This document shows positions 7,002-10,943 of a stretch of DNA of 10,943 nucleotides, piece by piece. The notes beneath the pieces were generated by a model that saw only the letters and a program-made list of their open reading frames with translations, did not search any database and was not told the origin of the DNA. The DNA comes from JAUVZL01 sp965603515. GTDB taxonomy: Bacteria > Hydrothermota > Tepidihabitantia > SM23-42. The stretch covers positions 1 through 10,943 of the forward strand of contig CBFDDH010000056.1 of the NCBI GenBank assembly GCA_965603515.1, in the 5' to 3' direction. Position 1 is the first letter of the stretch; every line of letters begins with the position of its first letter. A program made the translations under genes and the position numbers.

Positions 7002-7690
7002 TTAAGGCAGTAATTTTTGACCTTGACAATACGCTCGTTGATTTCATCGCAATGAAACATGCCGCAATTCAAGCTGCTATACTCGCTATGATTGATACCG
7101 GGTTGAAAATGCCAAAGGATGCGGCAGAAAGGAAAATATACGAGATTTACGATGAGGAAGGTATCGAGGACCAAAAAGTTTTTGACAAGTTTCTAACCAA
7201 AGAATTCGGTCAGATTGACTACCGCATCCATGCCGCCGGGATTGTTGGTTATCGCCGGGCTCGTGAAGCAGCATTGGTTTTATACCCCCATGTTCAGCTT
7301 ACCCTTATGGAATTAGTCAAACGGGGATTGCAGCTCGGAGTGGTCAGTGACGCACCAAGGTTACAGGCTTGGTTAAGGTTGTGCCAGTTGAATCTCCAGC
7401 ACTTTTTTGAAGTGGTGATAACTTACGATGATACTAAGAAACGCAAACCTGAACCTGAACCCTTTCTGAGAGCGCTGGAAACTCTCAATGTGAGCCGTCA
7501 TGAAACAATAATGGTCGGTGATTGGGCAGAGCGTGACATTGTTGGTGCGAAATCACTGGGTATAAAGACTGTTTTTGTACGCTATGGTGATCGTTTCGAT
7601 ACTGAAAATTCCGGTGCTGATTATGAAATAGATGATATTCTGGAACTACTTGATATTGTAGATAAACTCTCCAGCAATGAAACAAGCTGA
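6998..7690 (+). CDS. HAD-superfamily hydrolase, subfamily IA, probable phosphatase
   Basis: A 230-residue cytoplasmic protein with all four HAD motifs: motif I FDLDNT with nucleophile Asp8 and acid/base Asp10, motif II Ser117 (VVSDAP), motif III Lys150 (RKPEPEPF), and motif IV GDWAERD with Asp175 and Asp180 for Mg2+. The helical cap lies between motifs I and II (about 15-105), as in phosphoglycolate-phosphatase-like proteins. It probably removes phosphate from a small metabolite. The neighbour suggests a sugar phosphate, but the substrate cannot be read from the sequence. The GTG start overlaps the galT-like stop by four bases and has GAGG 8 nt upstream (6986-6989). The 3' end overlaps the next gene by 14 bases. 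Confidence 0.88.
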   Translation: MIKAVIFDLDNTLVDFIAMKHAAIQAAILAMIDTGLKMPKDAAERKIYEIYDEEGIEDQKVFDKFLTKEFGQIDYRIHAAGIVGYRRAREAALVLYPHVQLTLMELVKRGLQLGVVSDAPRLQAWLRLCQLNLQHFFEVVITYDDTKKRKPEPEPFLRALETLNVSRHETIMVGDWAERDIVGAKSLGIKTVFVRYGDRFDTENSGADYEIDDILELLDIVDKLSSNETS

Positions 7691-8063
7691 CAATGTAGAA
7701 GACATTATTTTGGTCAGTGCCTGTTTGTTAGGGATTAATTGCCGATACGACGGTAAAAACGCCTATAATAAACAAGTAGTCGCGATGATCCGAAACAAAC
7801 ATATCATCTTTGCCTGTCCAGAACAATTGGGGGGTTTGACTACACCAAGATCGAGAAACAAAATCGTTGGCGACCGGGTCATCAATGAAAATGATTTGGA
7901 TGTTACCGGTTGTTTCAATCGCGGCGCAAAGGAGTTTGTTAAGATCGCAAAAAAATTCAGAGTGAAGAAACTGATTTTGAAAAGCAGGAGTCCTTCGTGC
8001 GGGAAAGGGGGTATTGTGGCGAAATTATTACCCAAGAGGTTCAAAGTGGAGTACAAGAGATGA
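7677..8063 (+). CDS. DUF523 family protein, short form
   Basis: This 128-residue protein carries the DUF523 signatures: ILVSACLLGINCRYDG near the N-terminus, CPEQLGGLTTPRS in the middle and LKSRSPSCG near the C-terminus. The conserved cysteines suggest metal binding or redox chemistry, but the family function is not established. In typical members, SPSCG is followed by a stretch like IYDGTF and a glycine-rich turn before the final helix. Here SPSCGKGG runs straight into IVAKLL, so about 14 residues seem to be missing. The reading frame is intact, so this looks like an in-frame deletion, not a frameshift. The start overlaps the HAD gene by 14 bases with no evident Shine-Dalgarno sequence, pointing to translational coupling. 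The stop overlaps the next start (ATGA). Confidence 0.82.
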   Translation: MKQADNVEDIILVSACLLGINCRYDGKNAYNKQVVAMIRNKHIIFACPEQLGGLTTPRSRNKIVGDRVINENDLDVTGCFNRGAKEFVKIAKKFRVKKLILKSRSPSCGKGGIVAKLLPKRFKVEYKR

Positions 8064-8692
8064 TCACCATCCTGCTTATCCTCCAGCTATTACCCGCTCA
8101 AGAGAGCTTCACATATGAGACCAATGATAAAGGCAAAGTTGGAACTATGGATGTCGATGTACAGAAAGATTCTTTAGGCTATCATGTTGTCTACACTTGG
8201 GAAGACCGGATACTCGAACTTATTTTTGACACCCTGGATATGAGTACGATATATGTTAAGAAAATAGTCGGCGACGAAATTGAACTTGAGATAAAGAGAG
8301 AGCAAAAGCTCAATGTTTTCTTCAAAGGGCGCAGATTTTCATACAAGCTAGATAAACCGATCTATGACCGTCATGCAATCGAATACGCCTTACGTGGTTT
8401 TGAATACACTGATGGGGCAAAACGCGAAATTAAGTTTCATGTCCCAGAACTCATGGTTATAAATGCTGAAATCAATGTTCTGGGCGAGGAGGTTATAAAT
8501 TCTCCGCTCGGCGATATCGTATGCTGGAAGGTCGAGATGGTTCCAAAAGTACTATTTATAAAATGGCGTTTCTATTTCTGGATTGAGCAATCCTATCCAA
8601 AACGTTTTATTAAGTACACTGATTCATCAGGGAAGAATTCGATATTGTTAATTGATTATGTATCGCAGGATAACCCAGGAAAGATAGAGTAG
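8060..8692 (+). CDS. Exported DUF3108-like protein of unknown function
   Basis: A 210-residue protein starting at ATG 8060. This start forms an ATGA overlap with the DUF523 stop and has GGAG 8 nt upstream (8048-8051). A longer frame from 7997 exists but would overlap the DUF523 gene by 67 bases. The first residues (MITILLILQLLPAQES) form a short hydrophobic stretch that could be a signal peptide, although it lacks basic residues at its start. The rest is rich in predicted beta strand. The pattern YDRHAIEYALRGFEY, followed by a strand and then VLGEEVINSPLGDIVCWKVE, resembles DUF3108 envelope proteins. That assignment rests on motif style only. It is the last gene of the galT-like operon; the hairpin arrays begin about 30 bp after its stop. 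Confidence 0.7.
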   Translation: MITILLILQLLPAQESFTYETNDKGKVGTMDVDVQKDSLGYHVVYTWEDRILELIFDTLDMSTIYVKKIVGDEIELEIKREQKLNVFFKGRRFSYKLDKPIYDRHAIEYALRGFEYTDGAKREIKFHVPELMVINAEINVLGEEVINSPLGDIVCWKVEMVPKVLFIKWRFYFWIEQSYPKRFIKYTDSSGKNSILLIDYVSQDNPGKIE

Positions 8693-8722
8693 AGAGAAGA
8701 GCGTAAAGCGTAGGGAGAAATG

Positions 8723-8804
8723 ATGCTACGCATGGAAGGGATACTTCGTATGGAAATGAGTGTTTCACACTGGAATGGATTCTTCGAATGGAATGATTTG
8801 AAAT
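8723..8804 (+). repeat. Left hairpin array: variable stems, TNC loops, GGAA linkers
   Basis: There are four or five tandem units of about 18-20 bp. Each is a small inverted repeat with a three-base loop, and consecutive hairpins are joined by a GGAA linker. Stems and loops are ATGC-TAC-GCAT (8723-8733), ATAC-TTC-GTAT (8741-8751), AGTGT-TTC-ACACT (8759-8771) and ATTC-TTC-GAAT (8779-8789). A weak fifth is ATT-TGA-AAT (8796-8804). Linkers are GGAAGGG, GGAAATG, GGAATGG and GGAATG. Stem sequence changes between units while pairing is kept, which implies that the hairpin itself is conserved. Confidence 0.7.
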
Positions 8805-8825
8805 GAAGGGAATTAAAACTGTTCC

Positions 8826-8897
8826 AGCACGCAGTGCTAACTTCCAGCGCCAGCTCCTTTCCAGCACGTAGTGCTCTCTTCCAATCCCCATGGGATT
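8826..8897 (-). repeat. Right hairpin array, same unit in the opposite orientation
   Basis: Hairpins are AGCAC-GCA-GTGCT (8826-8838), a weak AGC-GCCA-GCT (8846-8855), AGCAC-GTA-GTGCT (8863-8875) and AATCCC-CAT-GGGATT (8883-8897). They are joined by 7-nt linkers AACTTCC, CCTTTCC and CTCTTCC; TTCC also precedes the first hairpin. On the minus strand the unit becomes stem, three-base loop, stem, GGAA-purine, the same layout as the left array. The two arrays are therefore head-to-head about a centre near 8808. Confidence 0.7.
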
Positions 8898-8945
8898 CGG
8901 TTACTCAATAACTGTTTTTCTCAATTACTGCTTTAAATATTCGTC

Positions 8946-8973
8946 TTTAGGTATTTTGGATTTTTAGGTATTT
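8946..8973. repeat. 11-bp direct repeat upstream of the C25 promoter
   Basis: TTTAGGTATTT occurs at 8946-8956 and 8963-8973, a 17-bp period. The second copy ends 17 bp before the -35 box of the peptidase gene. It could be a paired activator site or chance in AT-rich DNA. Confidence 0.35.
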
Positions 8974-8990
8974 GTTTATTTCTAATGGGG

Positions 8991-9018
8991 TTGACATTTA
9001 ATTCATATCTATTAAAAT
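8991..9018 (+). promoter_or_regulatory. Promoter of the C25 peptidase gene
   Basis: TTGACA (8991-8996, perfect), a 16-bp spacer and TAAAAT (9013-9018, 5 of 6 consensus bases). The predicted +1 is about 9025, only 4 nt before the ATG at 9029, so any leader is too short for a Shine-Dalgarno sequence. Confidence 0.65.
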
Positions 9019-9028
9019 ATATTTAACT

Positions 9029-10943
9029 ATGAGAATTGCTCTGTTCTATACCCTGATGATGTCAATGTTTATCGTTGATATTGGCCATGCGGGAATTGTA
9101 TACGAGATACCGATCGAACAACTAGACTACACCATTGAAACAATAGACGGTTTCGTACGCTTGAGTCTGGCAGAGGCGTTTGTACCTTTTGCGCCAGGAG
9201 CGCCAGAATTACCCGCCGTGGCATTTACTTATCTTCTGCCTCAAAGGAAAAGAATCAAACAGGTGGAGATCTTAGAAGTGGAATGGGAAAGGCTCCCTGG
9301 AAATTTCTACATCTATCCAAAACAACAGGAAATAGCGATTTTTGATGGACGCGAGTTTGCAGATCCAGACTCAATGATATATGACTTTGACAACCCCTTT
9401 CCGCGAGAAGTCGTCGTCAGCGTACATTCTGGGAATACCCGGGGCTGTCAACTTGGTCAAATTGGTATTGCTCCATTTCGGTATTTCCCTAAATCAAGAG
9501 AACTCCATACACTTAAGAAACTCATTATTTCCTGCGAACTTGAAGATTGTGAGACAGGTGTTTCACCAACCCGGCAAACCAGGTTAGCACAAGAAGCGGC
9601 TGAGCAGTTCCTATCACAGGTTGTGGTTAACCGTGGTTCACTTGGTGATTTAGACAAAAGACCAGTGTATTATATTGAAGACAATCCGAACGATTTATCG
9701 CCTACTGATCTACCATCATTACTCGGTGCCCCAGTTGATCTGCTTATTATTACGACGCATTCCCAATTTGATGGATATAGTGATCTGGCTCATTTTAGGA
9801 AAATCATGGGGTATAATACTGTGGTTAGAAGCCTTACCTGGGTACGCCAGCATTATAGTGGTGTTGATGATGCGGAAAGAATTAGAAGATTCATTGTCGA
9901 TGCAGTGACAAAGTGGGGTGTTCTCTATGTCCTTTTTGGTGGAGACGTTCTAGATATTCCTACACGCTGGGTGTGGACTGCCCCATTATACAGTCAGTGG
10001 CCTGTGCATATTGTGACTGACCATTACTATTCTGACCTTGATGGCGATTGGAATAGAGATGGTGACGAGAAATACGGTGAGGTCGAAGATTCATTGGATT
10101 TGTTCCCTGATGTCTTTGTTGGTCGACTGCCCACAACAGATAATTTCCAAACCAGTGATTATATCGATAAACTTAAAGCGTACTTATTTCCAAACAATAC
10201 TGATTACCAAACAAAAGCACTTTTCTTCACGTCGGATTTCGATGTCGTTAATGATGCATATCAGATGGCACTCAGGTTGGCTGATCACTTACCGTCTAAC
10301 TTCACAAAAGTTTTCCTCAATGAAAAACCACGTGCCGAGTTGAAGGATTCGATCCATTCAGGGTTTGGTCTGGTATTTGGGTTGGGCCATGGTGATATAA
10401 ATAATATAAGGGTCAAGAGCAGTCCACGAGAGAACGCGACGAATTACTTTTTTGACTCGCTTACTAATACAGACTATTATGCTATGATGTTGGTGATAAC
10501 TTGTTACACCAATACTTTTCAAGCAGATTGTGTGAGTAAGCATTGGCTGCTCAATCCCCATGGCGGTGGTATCGCCTATATCGGACCAACGAGTTTTAGT
10601 GAAGCTTATCTTCATGAAGAATACACGGCGGTACAAATCGACTCGTTTTTTGTATGTCCTTTGGCCGTGTCCTTGGGCAAATCAAAAGTACCGTATATAT
10701 CTCAAGCTCAATGGGATAATTGGTATCGTCTGTACCAGTTTTCAATCACCCTTTTAGGTGACCCGACCCTTAGCCTCTGGGATAGTGTACCGTTGTCCTA
10801 TAGTAGCGTTGATGTTAGTCCGGACACTATTTGTGTTGGTGTAGATTCGGTAAGTGTCAAAATCATTCCAGATATGGCTTTCGATGTAGTTTTTTACAAG
10901 CCTGGGGAGACATTTGTGCGTGGGTCAGCCAGTGGTGGGGTTT
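9029..10943 (+). CDS. Secreted gingipain-like cysteine peptidase (family C25), cut by the right edge
   Basis: An open frame of 638 codons runs to the window end with no stop. Residues 1-21 form a signal peptide (hydrophobic core, likely cleavage after GHA). About 22-200 resemble the C25 propeptide, including GAPELPAVAFTYLLP. The catalytic region starts near 236 (VDLLIITT) and ends near LLGDPTLSLW (575-584). The catalytic pair is His454 in LGHGD and Cys492 in VITCYTNTF, 38 residues apart, followed by HGGGIAYIGPTS. DLDGDWNRDGDEKYGE (336-351) looks like a calcium-binding loop. An Ig-like beta domain begins after about 590 and is incomplete. Gingipain relatives cleave proteins outside the cell and often use type IX secretion, but the C-terminal sorting domain that would show this lies beyond the edge. 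The reading frame was followed codon by codon. Confidence 0.9.
   Translation, partial: MRIALFYTLMMSMFIVDIGHAGIVYEIPIEQLDYTIETIDGFVRLSLAEAFVPFAPGAPELPAVAFTYLLPQRKRIKQVEILEVEWERLPGNFYIYPKQQEIAIFDGREFADPDSMIYDFDNPFPREVVVSVHSGNTRGCQLGQIGIAPFRYFPKSRELHTLKKLIISCELEDCETGVSPTRQTRLAQEAAEQFLSQVVVNRGSLGDLDKRPVYYIEDNPNDLSPTDLPSLLGAPVDLLIITTHSQFDGYSDLAHFRKIMGYNTVVRSLTWVRQHYSGVDDAERIRRFIVDAVTKWGVLYVLFGGDVLDIPTRWVWTAPLYSQWPVHIVTDHYYSDLDGDWNRDGDEKYGEVEDSLDLFPDVFVGRLPTTDNFQTSDYIDKLKAYLFPNNTDYQTKALFFTSDFDVVNDAYQMALRLADHLPSNFTKVFLNEKPRAELKDSIHSGFGLVFGLGHGDINNIRVKSSPRENATNYFFDSLTNTDYYAMMLVITCYTNTFQADCVSKHWLLNPHGGGIAYIGPTSFSEAYLHEEYTAVQIDSFFVCPLAVSLGKSKVPYISQAQWDNWYRLYQFSITLLGDPTLSLWDSVPLSYSSVDVSPDTICVGVDSVSVKIIPDMAFDVVFYKPGETFVRGSASGGV

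Larger units (their letters stand above)
8693..9028. other. 336-nt intergenic region filled with short repeats
   Basis: No convincing gene lies here. In order it contains a small direct repeat GCGTAaaGCGTA (8701-8712), two opposed arrays of mini-hairpins (8723-8804 and 8826-8897), an 11-bp direct repeat (8946-8956 and 8963-8973), and the promoter of the C25 peptidase (8991-9018). No ordinary terminator (a long GC stem followed by a T-run) is visible. The hairpin arrays are the only candidate for ending the upstream operon. Confidence 0.7.

Noticed and set aside
7997..8059. ATG at 7997 as a longer start for the DUF3108-like protein
   Set aside because: It overlaps the DUF523 gene by 67 bases, has no signal-peptide character, and the ATG at 8060 has an ATGA overlap and GGAG at the right distance.
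8720..8806. 28-codon plus-strand frame through the left hairpin array
   Set aside because: The peptide is a by-product of the repeated TGGAA units. The 18/20/18-bp spacing breaks the codon phase, so coding is not what keeps the repeat.
8610..8891. 93-residue minus-strand frame across the hairpin arrays
   Set aside because: It runs through repeats and into the DUF3108-like gene; the translation reflects the repeat and shows no family features.
8723..8897. CRISPR array
   Set aside because: Units are about 18-20 bp with varying stems and nearly constant linkers, not identical repeats with unique 30-40-bp spacers, and there are no cas genes.
9381..10757. Several small plus- and minus-strand frames inside the right-hand gene
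   Set aside because: A single uninterrupted frame from 9029 encodes the C25 peptidase across the whole stretch, so the small frames are shadows.

Overview
The window reads as ordinary chromosome from an AT-leaning, double-membrane-type bacterium. Evidence for this is a two-gene ABC exporter, a normal glmS, a galT-led operon and a secreted gingipain-like (family C25) peptidase. C25 peptidases together with short intergenic direct repeats and hairpin repeats would fit an uncultured lineage near the FCB group or candidate phylum WOR-3. That placement is inference from gene style only. Apart from the short repeats, no mobile element, CRISPR array, tRNA or rRNA was seen.

Layout, left to right. 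(1) A divergent minus-strand gene starts at about position 37 and runs off the left edge; only about 12 codons are visible. (2) The control region 38-200 holds back-to-back promoters, a 16-bp direct repeat and a 7-bp inverted repeat. (3) Positions 201-4027 encode a heterodimeric ABC exporter of the BmrC/BmrD (YheI/YheH) type, with one degenerate and one catalytic ATP site. (4) glmS (4076-5902) has its own consensus promoter. (5) Positions 5991-8692 form a tightly overlapping four-gene operon: a GalT-family nucleotidyltransferase, a HAD phosphatase, a short DUF523 protein and a DUF3108-like exported protein. (6) The 336-nt intergenic region 8693-9028 contains two head-to-head arrays of tiny hairpins with three-base loops and conserved GGAA/TTCC linkers. 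(7) A secreted C25 cysteine peptidase starts at 9029 and is cut by the right edge.

The most notable pattern is in the promoters. Three of the four transcription-unit starts have a TTGAnA box, a 16-bp spacer and a TATAAT-like box placed so that transcription would begin on, or one base from, the start codon. The fourth begins about 4 nt upstream. These genes are therefore predicted to give leaderless mRNAs, while genes inside operons carry Shine-Dalgarno-like sequences or overlap the preceding gene. GlmS fixes one such start with certainty, because its catalytic cysteine must be residue 2.

The second notable pattern is the hairpin array at 8723-8897. Stem sequences differ between units but pairing is kept, and the 7-nt linkers are nearly constant. 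No named repeat family I know of explains it.
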